DNA of 64,000 nucleotides from positions 372,001 through 436,000 of the forward strand of contig OW569349.1 in the NCBI GenBank assembly GCA_937625935.1, written 5' to 3'. Within the stretch, counting starts at the first letter, position 1. The number at the start of each line of letters is the position of its first letter. A program made the position numbers and the translations under genes. The stretch is from Tetramitus jugosus (taxonomy: Eukaryota > Heterolobosea > Eutetramitea > Acrasida > Vahlkampfiidae). Below, piece after piece: positions 45,001 through 55,099 of the stretch. The notes beneath the pieces were generated by a model that saw only the letters and a program-made list of their open reading frames with translations, was not told the DNA's origin and did not search any database.

Positions 45001-45016
45001 TGGTGGTTGGAAATAA
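42004..45016 (+). CDS. Class I myosin heavy chain (motor, one IQ, TH1 tail)
   Basis: Exons 42004-42168 and 42257-45016 join in phase over an 88-nt intron (GTAAGT...AATAG), giving 974 residues. The motor shows P-loop GESGAGKTEASK near residue 97, switch I NNNSSRFGKYME, switch II [20 protein letters not shown], the actin-binding HYVRCMKPN and the converter. One IQ motif lies near residue 745 (IRIQKQYRRYKAIKFY), then a TH1 lipid-binding domain to the end. There is no SH3 or GPA tail, so this is a short-tailed myosin I, acting in membrane protrusion and endocytosis. The motor carries an extra loop of roughly 35-40 residues after HIMSYLA (MASNNTNVRSKSFVQKK region) before the SNPLLESFGNAKT block, at the place of loop 1. 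Confidence 0.95.
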
Positions 45017-45066
45017 ACTCCATTTATAAGTTACAAGTTTGAAAGAGTTATGTGTGGTGGTAGCAT

Positions 45067-46107
45067 TTAATTGCCACTGCTTAGTTTTTTCAACAGTTGT
45101 TGCAAGTCAGATTGACCTCCACCACTGACTTCAGAATTGCCAGTCATTGGATTCAGAGGCACGTGAGAATCGAATGGATGGAATGCTGATGCAACACCAC
45201 TACTCGATCCAAAATCGATCTCCATTGGATCGTAATCATTGACCATCGTACTCGTTGGTGCTGCTAACCGTTGTTGCCTCTGCTTGTGGTGTGCCAAAAT
45301 TTGTTCATTCAATTCTTGTCCATTCTTTGCCAAGTCATGAATCAGAGCATCCCACGATTCCACATTGTCCTCCTTCAACATTTCTTCACTAGTGAATTGA
45401 AACTTTGAAATGTTTCGCTGTGCAAACTTGACCTCTCTCAACAATGTCCGCCTCTCATTCTCCAATGAATCATTCTTCAATTTTTCACTTTGAATCTGTC
45501 GTCTCAACTTCACAATCATCTCATCCAACTCTTGTTCATTCACCAGTGAATGACTATTGTTAATGTGATTACTCTCTTGTTCATTGTCATTCATTGTAGT
45601 ACCAGTCGTAGTAGTACCAGTAGTAGTAGTAGTATCTGTTGTCATGTGCGTCGTCTGTGGTTGTTGTTGTTGTTGATTGGATAATGATGATGCAAGCACA
45701 GATTGTTGATAAATGGACCGCACAATTGCAGGATCCAAATATTCCTTCTTCTCCAGTGAAAACACTGATTTGGCAGCGTAGACTTCTGCTTGATCCACAT
45801 AGAGACTGGTTGCTCTTTCCATGTCTCTAATCATTTGATTCAACGATTTGGAGAGTATTGATTTCTGATATTGTGCCTCATTGATTGACACTTTTTCTCT
45901 CGTGACATAATCATCGTGCAACACATTCAACCGCTGTTCCAATTCATCCAGAGAATCTGCACTCAACAGAGTAATGGCATTGAAAATGTCACCAAATAGA
46001 CCAATCATGTCAATGTCAAATTGACTCTTGAGTGCTTCATTTTGTTGTTGATCTTGTGATGATATCGTTGTGGTACTACTAGTAGGGGGGATTGTATTGT
46101 CGTTCAT
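45067..46107 (-). CDS. Coiled-coil protein, possible MIS12-like kinetochore subunit
   Basis: 346 residues from ATG 46107; the frame above begins at GTG. Residues about 30-110 are a compact helical region (FDIDMIGLFGDIFNAITLLS; DELEQRLNVLHDDY; SLNQMIRDMERATSLYV). A Gln/Thr-rich linker follows, then a long coiled coil (about 190-280; IVKLRRQIQSEKLKNDSLEN, RRTLLREVKFAQRNI) and a disordered tail. Helical head, linker and long coiled coil is the MIS12 layout, but the head motif is weak. The neighbour 198 bp away on the other strand looks DSN1-like, and an E2F-type site lies between them. MIS12 is a guess from context and shape, not from a clear signature; another coiled-coil protein is possible. 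Confidence 0.35.
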   Translation of the reverse strand: MNDNTIPPTSSTTTISSQDQQQNEALKSQFDIDMIGLFGDIFNAITLLSADSLDELEQRLNVLHDDYVTREKVSINEAQYQKSILSKSLNQMIRDMERATSLYVDQAEVYAAKSVFSLEKKEYLDPAIVRSIYQQSVLASSLSNQQQQQPQTTHMTTDTTTTTGTTTTGTTMNDNEQESNHINNSHSLVNEQELDEMIVKLRRQIQSEKLKNDSLENERRTLLREVKFAQRNISKFQFTSEEMLKEDNVESWDALIHDLAKNGQELNEQILAHHKQRQQRLAAPTSTMVNDYDPMEIDFGSSSGVASAFHPFDSHVPLNPMTGNSEVSGGGQSDLQQLLKKLSSGN

Positions 46108-46305
46108 GCCTTCTTGGTCCGGTTGGTTTGGTTTGGTGTTTTTCACAAGAGTGATAAAATGGCGCCAAAATGAAAAATCGACCGTTAGTTTCAGATTGAC
46201 TGTCTGTTGCTGAGAGAGTGGTGCTCACACAAAACCAAACAACACGGAATTATTCAATCTCAGTGTCCCTCTCCTGTTCTGTTTCACACACAAAAGCAAC
46301 ACAAT
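46108..46305. promoter_or_regulatory. Bidirectional region with E2F-type site, MIS12-like / DSN1-like
   Basis: 198 bp between divergent ATGs. GGCGCCAAA at 46161-46169 (TTTGGCGCC on the other strand) is a textbook E2F-type element, 54 nt from the minus-strand ATG. E2F control of division genes is known widely in eukaryotes; its use here is inferred. Confidence 0.5.
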
Positions 46306-47773
46306 ATGAGGCCCAATCACTTTGTTCGTGCCATGCAACAAAAGAAGCAATCTTCTCAACAACAACAAGAACCTGAACAACAACAACAAAAACAACAACA
46401 ACAGGAGAACTCCACCACAGCAACTCATCATCATCACCATCGTTCTCGCAGTGCTACTTCTCATCACTCCTCTAATAGGCAACATCATGCATCTTCATCG
46501 TCGTCCAATAATAAGACTAGAAACGTTCAATTTGGCAATGATGAGCAAGAAACAATGGACAACAGACAAGTTCTGCAGAGAACCACCCATTCCAAGTCAT
46601 CTTCTTCCCATCATCGAAAATCATCATCTCCACCTCAACTCGAAGACTCTGATTTTATTATCGGAGAATCTAATACAATCAATCAAGCACGGCGAAAATC
46701 CATTCTGAAGCAGAGCAGACTCCCCACCACACCCCCATCCAATCGAATGTCCGACATTGAACAGACCAATACAACAACAGCAACAGGGTCCCATTCTTCC
46801 AAAAAGAGAAAGAGATCAAGTTCTCATACAACAACTGATGTCAGTGAGGCTGATGGATCATCAAAGCAAAAGAAGCGGACTCGACTTGGCGCCAAAAATT
46901 TTTGTACAAGAGTATCAAAGGATTTGAGTGACTTTGATCAATTTAAACAATTGATTTCATTGTTGGAGGAGCACACGAGAGCCAACTATTGTGCCAAGCA
47001 TCATTTCCTGTCTGTTATACGTATGTGCTCTCTAATCTCTGTTTTTCTTTACTTTGGCATAACGAGTATTTGACAAAAGTTAACAACGATTTTTTTTGTA
47101 TTCGTTTTTAGATGATAATGTTTTTAAGAAATTACACAAGTTTGTCGAAGAGAAATTAACTGAGGCGTATGCCAGTGTATTGACACCCAATGAATTGAAC
47201 AGTTCATTGAAAGCAAAGGAGCACATTTTATTGGTGTTGAAACAAAGGTTGATGAATGAAGAGGAACAATGGATGAGAGTAGACAAGGAATTGGACCAAT
47301 GTGATGAACAGAGTAGCCAGACTCTGAGTGATTCACTGTTGTTAAAATCGTTGGATGATGATCAATCATCCAATAATAACAATAATGATGAACAACATCA
47401 CGATGTGTCAATCATGGAAGCAAACAGAGTGAGTCAACCACCAGAATCACCCATATCAAAGAGGATGCTGGATCAGATGACACGAACCATTATGGACATT
47501 GATTACCTGAACATGTGTACAAGTGAGATTGCTCAATTGCAGAATATTGCCAATCGACAGGACAAATCTCTTACAAATCGGTTGAAATCCGAACTGCATG
47601 TCACTCACAGCACTTCTTCGTCTATCAAGGAAACAATAGCACACGGATCCAGATCGCCAGGGGATTCTGAAACGATGGACACAAGTGAACAAATGAACTT
47701 ACTCTATGGATTCACCGACCCTAAAAAACTGTTGCAAGATATGCAGAACGATACGAGTACAATGGAACAATAA
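46306..47773 (+). CDS. DSN1-like kinetochore protein candidate
   Basis: Exons 46306-47020 and 47112-47773 join in phase over a 91-nt intron (GTATGT...TTTTTAG), giving 458 residues. The start was moved to ATG 46306 because the frame above begins at TTG. The first 200 residues are Gln/His/Ser-rich with basic ARRKSILK and KKRKR patches. The rest is helical: FCTRVSKDLSDFDQFKQLIS, then RLMNEEEQWMRVDKELDQ, TIMDIDYLNMCTSEIAQLQN, and a last short FTDPKKLLQDM. The basic K/R-R-K-S motif, an E-x-x-W segment, a late paired helix and a final P-x-K/R-L-L box follow the order of DSN1 of the MIS12 complex, which links centromere CENP-C to KNL1 and NDC80. The similarity is weak and from memory. Confidence 0.4.
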
Positions 47774-47862
47774 ACACTGTTGCCTTGATTGAGTGTGCAT
47801 CCGTTTTGTTTAACTTTAGAGCTCCGTTACTAGCGTCTCGGGATTCAAACAATTTATTTCAA

Positions 47863-50554
47863 TTATAAATCTTCTGAGAAGGAGCTATGCTGAGTTGGAT
47901 CGTAATGAGGATCATCCATTAGCTCCTCATTCTCTTCAAAGTCTTCCTCTGGTTGTTTTGTTGTAATAAACTTTACACTGAGCTTTGGATGAACACTCTG
48001 TTCACACTGCAGAGTGAGGAATGAGGCTCTGAGACCCATGTGTATGGAGTTGCTAATTGAGAAACCATGAGCTATGCCATAGGTTAAACCAGATGCGAAA
48101 TTATCGCCACACCCTGTGACATTCACTCTCTTGTGGGCACTCACTGGGATTGCTGAATAATGATCAAACGTAATCTTATTCCTGTTTCTATATGCATGAA
48201 CAACACCGTATTTGCCTCTCGTTAGGAATATGTGATTGGCACCGTGTTGCACGAGCAATTTCATGCAATCATAGATGGAGAGATTGTTGGGACTGATGGA
48301 TGAAGACAAGAGAGCACTGGCCATCGCATACAATTCGTCCTCATTTGGTTTCATGTATGTGATGAGCGAGAGACAATTGACTTCAATTGGCTTGACACAC
48401 TTGGCAACGGATGTTGGCTCAAAGAACACTGAAAACTTTCTATTGTTGTTCTTGTTGTTGTTGTGCTGAGCAACAAAGTGGCAAATTGTTTTCAGAGTTG
48501 CTGATGAAACATTGCCATCCACGAATAGTACGATTGGTGCACTATTCTTGTTGCTGTTGCTATTGTTGTTGTTGTTCCACTCATAATTGTTCAATTGTTT
48601 GACAAGAGTAGACAAGTAGTCAGAGATTCTCTCTGGTGATAATTCTCGTTCTAAAATGTCCATGTCAGCCACTGCAGTCACCATCTCTCCCGTCTCATCA
48701 ATCATGCAATTATAAACTGCAGTTCGACTCGTATTGTCAAGATCATTGCTACTGCTGCCACTGCCACTGCCACTGCTACTGCTACTGCTACTGCTACCGC
48801 TACTACTATTATTATTATTATTGTTGTTGTTCTCGTTCATGGGATGAAACAGTGCAACGGAAGAATGATTCAACTGTAGATCATTGAGCAAATGATTTGT
48901 CAACAATGTGCCAAACGAATCATTCTGCAACGCAGAGACAAAATGAACTTGATTCTTCATTTGCAATTGTCTGCTCAGCAATTCGAGACAGTTTCTGGCC
49001 ACACCGCCGAATGAGACTTTGACCTTGCCTGGATTCGATGTGTGAGACAAGAGGCGAGTGCCTGATTTGGGAGAGGCAGAGATATCGAGTACACATCCAC
49101 CAATGCAAATGACATTGGGAATGATGTGTTGTTGTTGACTGTTTTTATGATTGGTGGTTGTGGTTGTTGTTCTTGTGGTGAATGACTTGAAAGAGAACAA
49201 AGTGAGAGAGACACAAATGTGATGATGATGATGAGATTTGGTGTTTATCAAAAGAGACGACAAATTATTTCTGGGTCAATGTGTGTGTTATTATCAGAGA
49301 CATGCATCAATGACGTCATCAATCACAGAATGATAGAGTATCCATTACATACCTGAGAGATTAATGCTCTGGCAATCTGAGCACCCACTCTTGCATTGTT
49401 CAATATCAATGCGATATCTACATGATGTCAAACATGAAGTTTACACAAAGTGTTAAAAACAAATACACAAAAAACACAAAATACACAAAAAACAAAAAAC
49501 ACACACAAACAGACGTCTACGTACTTGCTCTCAGAGATTCACCACCAGTGAGTTCATTGACTCGTTTCAACAAGAATGGAGTGACATCCTTGCCCTGTAT
49601 GCCCTGTTCATGCGCCTCAGACAATGCTCTCTCTACGGCAGCATGGATTGGAGCATTGTTTGCTTCTTCGTTTGCTGGAATGGGAACAGCCAACAACAAT
49701 CCAGACTCGACACCCAACTGTGCACTGCTCTTGATCATTTGAGCCACTTGTTGCACAGAGTCTACTCTCATGGGTGATTCCAGTCCACTGTGTCTAGTGA
49801 AAAAGGCTGGGAATTCATTGGTTTGATAGGTGGCTACAGTGACACCCATCGTCTCCAAGTACTCCAACGTCTTTTCAATGTCCAATATGGATTTGACACC
49901 TGCACTGATGACTGTAGTGCTCGTGCGACCCAACTCTGTCAAATCAGCTGAAATGTCCATGGTATCGGAGACGCCACGGTGCACTCCACCGATTCCACCC
50001 GTCACAAACAATGAGATACCCACCATGTGAGCAATCATCATGGTGGCACTGACTGTTGTGGCACCGTGTTCTCTATTGGCAACAATGCATGACAAATCAC
50101 GTCTACTGCACTTTTTCACCAAGTGTTGTTCACCGAGTTGACTCAATCGATCCATTTCATCATCTGACAGTCCCACATGAATGATACCATCTAGAATGGC
50201 AATTGTAGCAGGAATGGCACCATGTTCTCTAATGACTGCCTCTACGCGTCTCGCTGTTTGAACATTGTGAGGATAGGGCATGCCATGAGTGATGATGGTG
50301 GATTCTAGAGCCACAATATTGTTCATTCCTCTGCCATTGCCATACTTGTTGAGTGATTGTTGAACAGATGGGTGAATTTGAATCATTGGTGGTGGTGATG
50401 GTGGTGGTATAGATACTGATGATGGTGGTGATGATGATACTGATGGTGATGATTGTTGTTGTGATTGTTGTTGTTGTTGGGTGGAAGAGGAGAGAAGGTA
50501 TTGAAGAGGTTTCGATACCAAATGATTGCTAATGACTTGTAATCGGTGATGCAT
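47863..50554 (-). CDS. Bifunctional pseudouridine-5'-phosphate glycosidase / PfkB-type pseudouridine kinase
   Basis: Three exons, 49525-50554, 49353-49417 and 47863-49185, join in phase to 805 residues. The N-terminal half is PsuG: NNIVALESTIITHGMPYPHN, then VANREHGATTVSATMMIAH, FVTGGIGGVHRGVS, and YQTNEFPAFF. The 65-nt middle exon supplies the conserved NIALILNNARVGAQIA end. The C-terminal half is a PfkB sugar/nucleoside kinase: NVICIGGCVLDISASP, VSFGGVARNCLELLSRQL, and the anion-hole motif TGCGDNFASGL with catalytic Asp. Together they phosphorylate pseudouridine and split it to uracil and ribose-5-phosphate. The kinase exon has no ATG before its first strand, so fusion by splicing is the best reading. 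PsuG-PfkB fusions are known in other eukaryotes. The N-terminus (MHHRLQVISNHLVSKPLQYL) may be a mitochondrial leader. Confidence 0.85.
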
Positions 50555-50791
50555 TTCTTTTTGTATGTTTTTGTATGTAATGTTCGATGTTGTTGTTGAT
50601 TTTTGTGTGATGGGTTTTTCTTCTTCTTGTTGTGTCGTCGGCCTTCTTGGAAATGCAGGGGGTGACGATGATCCTTTGGTTGGAATGAGTGGTCGTGAAT
50701 GGACACATCCAATATGTCCAGAATCACCATGACCAGAAAAGTGGTCTCAATTTTATAATAACTTCATAATTAACATGTCTATAAATAGACA

Positions 50792-50874
50792 GCATTGATG
50801 CTCGAGCGGTCAAGAGGTTGGACTTGAAATCCAATACCGGAAACGGTGCGCAGGTTCGAATCCTGTTCAATGCG
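50792..50874 (+). tRNA. tRNA-Ser (anticodon UGA)
   Basis: An 83-nt cloverleaf. The acceptor stem GCATTGA pairs with TCAATGC and G is the discriminator. The D arm is CTC...GAG. The anticodon stem is TTGGA/TCCAA with loop CTTGAAA, anticodon TGA. A long variable arm (CCGGAAACGG) marks the serine class, and the T arm has loop TTCGAAT. There is no intron. The 3' CCA is not encoded. A T6 run at 50878-50883 just after it fits a Pol III stop. Confidence 0.95.
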
Positions 50875-50877
50875 AAA

Positions 50878-50883
50878 CTTTTT
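50878..50883 (+). terminator. Pol III T-run after tRNA-Ser
   Basis: Six T residues four nt after the discriminator base, in the usual position for RNA polymerase III termination. Confidence 0.7.
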
Positions 50884-50938
50884 TCCTATCTGGTCTTCTT
50901 CGTTTACAGATAAACGTTTCTCTAACAGGGTAATCAAA

Positions 50939-52564
50939 ATGGCAGCATCTCATCCCAACCATAAGTGCCGAGTATTTGTTAAAATCAATGGCATGGCTCC
51001 CTTCGTGCTATCATTGAACAAAGGACTTCAACTTGATCATTACAGACAAATTGTTGACCTGTTCTACACTCAAGAGTTATACAGTGGCAGTCCTCCATCT
51101 CCATTGTACATTTGCAAAATTGTGAACTTTCCAAACGGGGACAAGCTATTTGAATACAAGAGAAAACAGACCATTAATGCCATTTTCTCGATCGAAATGC
51201 AACAACAGACCAACATCAACGACGAACCTCCTCCATGTGAGGACAGTATTACATTTGTGAAGAACAATTTTGCAGATCAATGTTCGTTGAGTGAGATTCC
51301 AAAGTTAATTGGATTAAATAGACTGTTACTCTTGTTAACTGATCCTTATAGTGATCACTTCATTGAGAGAGTTTTCTGGTACACTCACAGAAAACTAGCG
51401 AAACCGATTGTAGTACTGACGAAACTAATAGAACGATTTGATTTGAAGGACATTGGCGAAGATGATCCCACCTACACTCTCTTGGACAAGCAATATTACA
51501 ATATGAGCTTGAAGCCAGAAGTTCAGAGAAAAGTTTTATCCATTATTTCCAATTGGATTGATATCTCTTTCTTTGATTTTGATGATAAGATGGTGACTGT
51601 TCTGACTGATTTTTGCCAGACGAAACTAACTTCGGCATTGTATCGCTCTCTATCAGAAATCTTGCTTCAAAAACTTTCAACTCGTTCCAGAGAAGAATTG
51701 TGGAAGAGCGCTCGCCCGTTGAAGGTGATACTCAATCTTCCAACAGCGAACACTAATCGGTTCTCAAGACTCATAGGAAACGATTTCTCGAATTCTAATG
51801 GTTCCTTTTCTTCTCTCTCTTTTGCAGTTCCCTCCCTCTTGTCTCTTTCAGAACAAGAAACTGCGGAACTTTTGACCTTTGTAGATTTTAGAATCTACAG
51901 TGAAATTCACTTTTCTGAAATGTTAGGACAAGCGTGGAACAAGGAGGATCGAAGACACATGTCACCAAACATTGTTACCAGCACAGGGTTCTTCAATTTG
52001 GTCGGAAACTGGGTGGCAGTGAGTCTTCTGAATGTAACAGATATCAAAGAGAGGAAGAAAATGTTGAAAAAGTTTATCGGTATCACAAACTGCTTGCTTG
52101 AGTTGAATAGTCTTAACATGGTCATGGCCGTCAGTGGAGGTTTAACCAACGCTTCAATTCATCGTCTGAGCAATACCTGGGATTCTCTCGATGAGAAAAC
52201 ACAGAGAACCTGGCAACACATTCTAACACTCTCGAGTGGTGCTCAAAACTCAAAGGAACTACGACTGAAAATGAAGGAGTTGTATGATACAGGTAAGAAT
52301 TGTTGTCCTTTTGCTGGAGTGTACCTTAAAGATTTAGTGTTCGTCGATGATGGCAATCCAACCTTTATTGATGGTAAAATCAACTTTGCAAAGTGTGCGC
52401 AACAATACAACATGATGAATCAGGTTCTGCGCTTCCAAGGTAGACTCTACTCTCAATTACCTCAACCCAACATGGATCACGTATCAGAACTATTGGCTCA
52501 TGAATTGATTGATGACCATTCACTGTATCGCATGAGCCAAGAGGTGCAGCCCAGAAAGAGTTGA
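50939..52564 (+). CDS. RasGEF (CDC25-type guanine exchange factor)
   Basis: 541 residues from ATG 50939. The open frame above this ATG runs into the tRNA gene and is not used. After an N-terminal region of about 90 residues (RVFVKINGMAPFVLSLNKG, possibly ubiquitin-like) there is a RasGEF-N-like helical segment (IERVFWYTHRKLAKPIVVLT). A CDC25 domain follows (about 320-520): FVDFRIYSEIHFSEMLGQAW, FFNLVGNWVAVSLL, FIGITNCLLELNSLNMVMAV, GGLTNASIHRLSNTW, and the CCPFAGVYLKDLVFVDDGNP loop that contacts Ras. It should activate Ras-family GTPases in amoeboid movement or signalling. Its start is 65 nt from the tRNA. Confidence 0.92.
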   Translation: MAASHPNHKCRVFVKINGMAPFVLSLNKGLQLDHYRQIVDLFYTQELYSGSPPSPLYICKIVNFPNGDKLFEYKRKQTINAIFSIEMQQQTNINDEPPPCEDSITFVKNNFADQCSLSEIPKLIGLNRLLLLLTDPYSDHFIERVFWYTHRKLAKPIVVLTKLIERFDLKDIGEDDPTYTLLDKQYYNMSLKPEVQRKVLSIISNWIDISFFDFDDKMVTVLTDFCQTKLTSALYRSLSEILLQKLSTRSREELWKSARPLKVILNLPTANTNRFSRLIGNDFSNSNGSFSSLSFAVPSLLSLSEQETAELLTFVDFRIYSEIHFSEMLGQAWNKEDRRHMSPNIVTSTGFFNLVGNWVAVSLLNVTDIKERKKMLKKFIGITNCLLELNSLNMVMAVSGGLTNASIHRLSNTWDSLDEKTQRTWQHILTLSSGAQNSKELRLKMKELYDTGKNCCPFAGVYLKDLVFVDDGNPTFIDGKINFAKCAQQYNMMNQVLRFQGRLYSQLPQPNMDHVSELLAHELIDDHSLYRMSQEVQPRKS

Positions 52565-52695
52565 ATCGTGAATCGGGTCAGACAGATTATTGTTCATTCA
52601 ACCAAAAATTGAACATGTCATGTGAAATTGAACATTTTCGTCACAACACAGTCAGAAATATACTTTCATCAATAAAAAACCAAATACACTGAATC

Positions 52696-52992
52696 ATGAC
52701 TCAACATCAACAAGTGAGTGAATGCTATTCATTGCCTCATCTCATCATCTATTTGGATGAAATACCAGAGACGCTGCTCAATAAGCGATACAATCACATT
52801 ACCAACTACATTTCACTGCAATTGATTCAACAACAATCATCATCATTGTCATTTATTGTTGATCATGTAAACACACGCAGCACAACAACAATGGAAAAAC
52901 ACACAAATGTGAAAATACAAGGCAAATCCTATGCCATTACACTCAAGACTATCATTCACAATCGCAACAACAATCATGCCACTCTTGTTGAA

Positions 52993-53023
<31 letters not shown>

Positions 53024-55065
53024 AACAACCACAATCCATACAATACAAGATTACACTGGATACTCGATTACAATTCATGAGAATGAATCTCAACAATCAT
53101 AAACTGAGTGATGATGATCATCACAAGAGCAATAGCAGTAGTAGTGGTAGTCGTAACCACACCATGATGGGTGGAATGGAAAAGGAAAAGAAACAATTGA
53201 ATGATATCATGAATCAATATTTTGGTAATAGTGACAATAATAGTAGCCATAATAGTAATAGTAATAGTAATAGTAATAGTAATAGTAATAGTAATAGTAA
53301 TAGTAATAGTAGTGGATGTTTGATACATGGAATGGCAGGAACAGGAAAGGATACACTTGTTCAACACATGATTCATCTCTATCGTCATCAAATCAATCAA
53401 GTTCACACATTGCACTCTTATCAATTTCTCTATCACAACAATAGTAGTAATAGTGGTGGTGGTAGTGGTAGTGGTAGTGGTGGTAATAGTAACTTGTTTG
53501 GTCAAGATGAACAATTGATTCACCAGTATCTCAATCAATGCATTCAAACAGCACCATGCATTCTATTGATTGATCATATTCATCACTTGTTTTCATCTAG
53601 TAGTAGTAGTAATAGCAATGGTAGTGGTGGTAGTGGTAGTCAACAAAAGAGATTGATACAGAGCATGATTCAATTATTAGACACGATACATGAATTCAAC
53701 AACAACAACAACAATAACAACAACAACAACAATAATGAGAAACAGAAGAAGATTCTAGTGATTGGTGTATGCAATCAATTGAGTCAAGTGGATGATCGAA
53801 TCAAGAGATCAGGTCGAATGGATCAATTTGTTGAATGTTGTGTGCCTGATACTCACAACAGACAATGCATTCTCTATTCCATATTGAAGGAACATCATTA
53901 CAATCATCACCATCATCCTACTACTACTACTACAACTACTACTACTACGACTAGCAGCAGCAGTAGTGATCATGAGAATGATGACCATAACTATGATCAG
54001 AGAATACAAGAATTGAGTGCTCAAGTATCACAGTGTACACATGGTTATGTGCAGAGTGATTTGAAAGCATTGTGCAATGAAGCTTACTTTTATCACTTGT
54101 CTCAATGGATGACACATCGCAATCACCATCAGAATCACCATCAGGATCACCATCAGGATCATCATGACCATCGTTACTTGTCCATGAAACATTTTCAGTA
54201 TGCATTGTCTCATGTGAAACCGAGTGCCATCAAAACTGTGCTCGTCGAAGTGCCCCATGTCAAATGGAGTGACATTGGAGGACAATCCGAAGTGAAGCAA
54301 TCACTGAGAGAATCAGTGGAGTGGCAATTGAAACACTCGGATGCATTCCAGAGAATGAACATTAGACCACCGAGGGGCATATTGCTGTATGGAGCACCTG
54401 GCTGTTCCAAAACTCTCATGGCCAAGGCACTGGCCACTGAAGCAAACATGAATTTTATTGCTGTGCGTGGACCAGAACTGTTTAGCAAGTGGGTTGGTGA
54501 GTCGGAGAGAGCTGTGCGTGACTTGTTCCAAAAGGCTCGCAACAGTGCACCGAGCATTGTCTTCTTTGATGAGATTGATGGATTGGGAGGTGAGAGAGGC
54601 GGTGATGGAGGTGGTGGCGGTGTCAGTGATCGAGTGCTATCTCAATTGTTGAACGAATTGGATGGTATTGATCCATTGCAGGGCGTAACAGTCATTGCTG
54701 CCACCAACAGACCTGATATGCTCGATAAGGCACTGTTGAGACCAGGTCGCATTGATCGTATGCTGTACGTGGCACCACCCGACCTCGAATCTAGAGTTCA
54801 AATCATTGAGATTCAATTGAGACGAATGAAATCGCATGGATTGACGGATCAAGATGTACTCAGTCTCGCACAGTCCACAGATGGATACAGCGGTGCAGAG
54901 TTGACTGCTCTGTGCAGAGAAGCTGCCTATCGAGCGCTCAGAGAAGACATTCATATTGAAAGAGTGGACTTGCGGCATTTTGAAATGGCTCTTGAGACTG
55001 TCAAGCCCAGAATTTCACCTCAAATGATCCAGTTTTATCAATCATTTGCCAATAAAGCACTCTGA
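52696..55065 (+). CDS. AFG2/SPATA5-type tandem AAA ATPase
   Basis: 789 residues. D1 (about 180-390) has Walker A GMAGTGKD and a degenerate Walker B LLIDHIHHLF, where Asp-Glu became Asp-His, so D1 may bind but not hydrolyse ATP. It is swollen by Asn/Ser/Gly/His runs, including an (AATAGT)10 tract at 53251-53310. D2 (about 515-785) is intact: Walker A GAPGCSKT near 565, Walker B IVFFDEIDG near 620, sensor AATNRPD and arginine finger R-P-G-R-I-D-R. The GCSKT variant of Walker A is typical of AFG2/Drg1/SPATA5 rather than CDC48. Family members release shuttling factors from pre-60S ribosomes. N-terminal region lacks a clear double-psi barrel. Confidence 0.85.
53251..53310 (+). repeat. (AATAGT)10 hexanucleotide microsatellite, coding
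   Basis: Ten perfect copies of AATAGT code alternating Asn-Ser just ahead of the D1 Walker A of the AAA ATPase. Six-base units keep the frame, so copy-number change would vary loop length only. Confidence 0.9.
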
Positions 55066-55099
55066 GTACTTCGTCGTACATGATTCATCTTTTTATTGG

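Noticed and set aside
48745-48830. Tandem Ser/Gly-coding repeat as a CRISPR-like or mobile repeat
   Set aside because: It is a simple in-frame microsatellite inside the kinase coding region, without spacers.
49186-49263. Separate PfkB gene starting near 49263
   Set aside because: That start is TTG, no ATG precedes the first kinase strand, and a phase-0 splice acceptor at 49185 joins it to PsuG.
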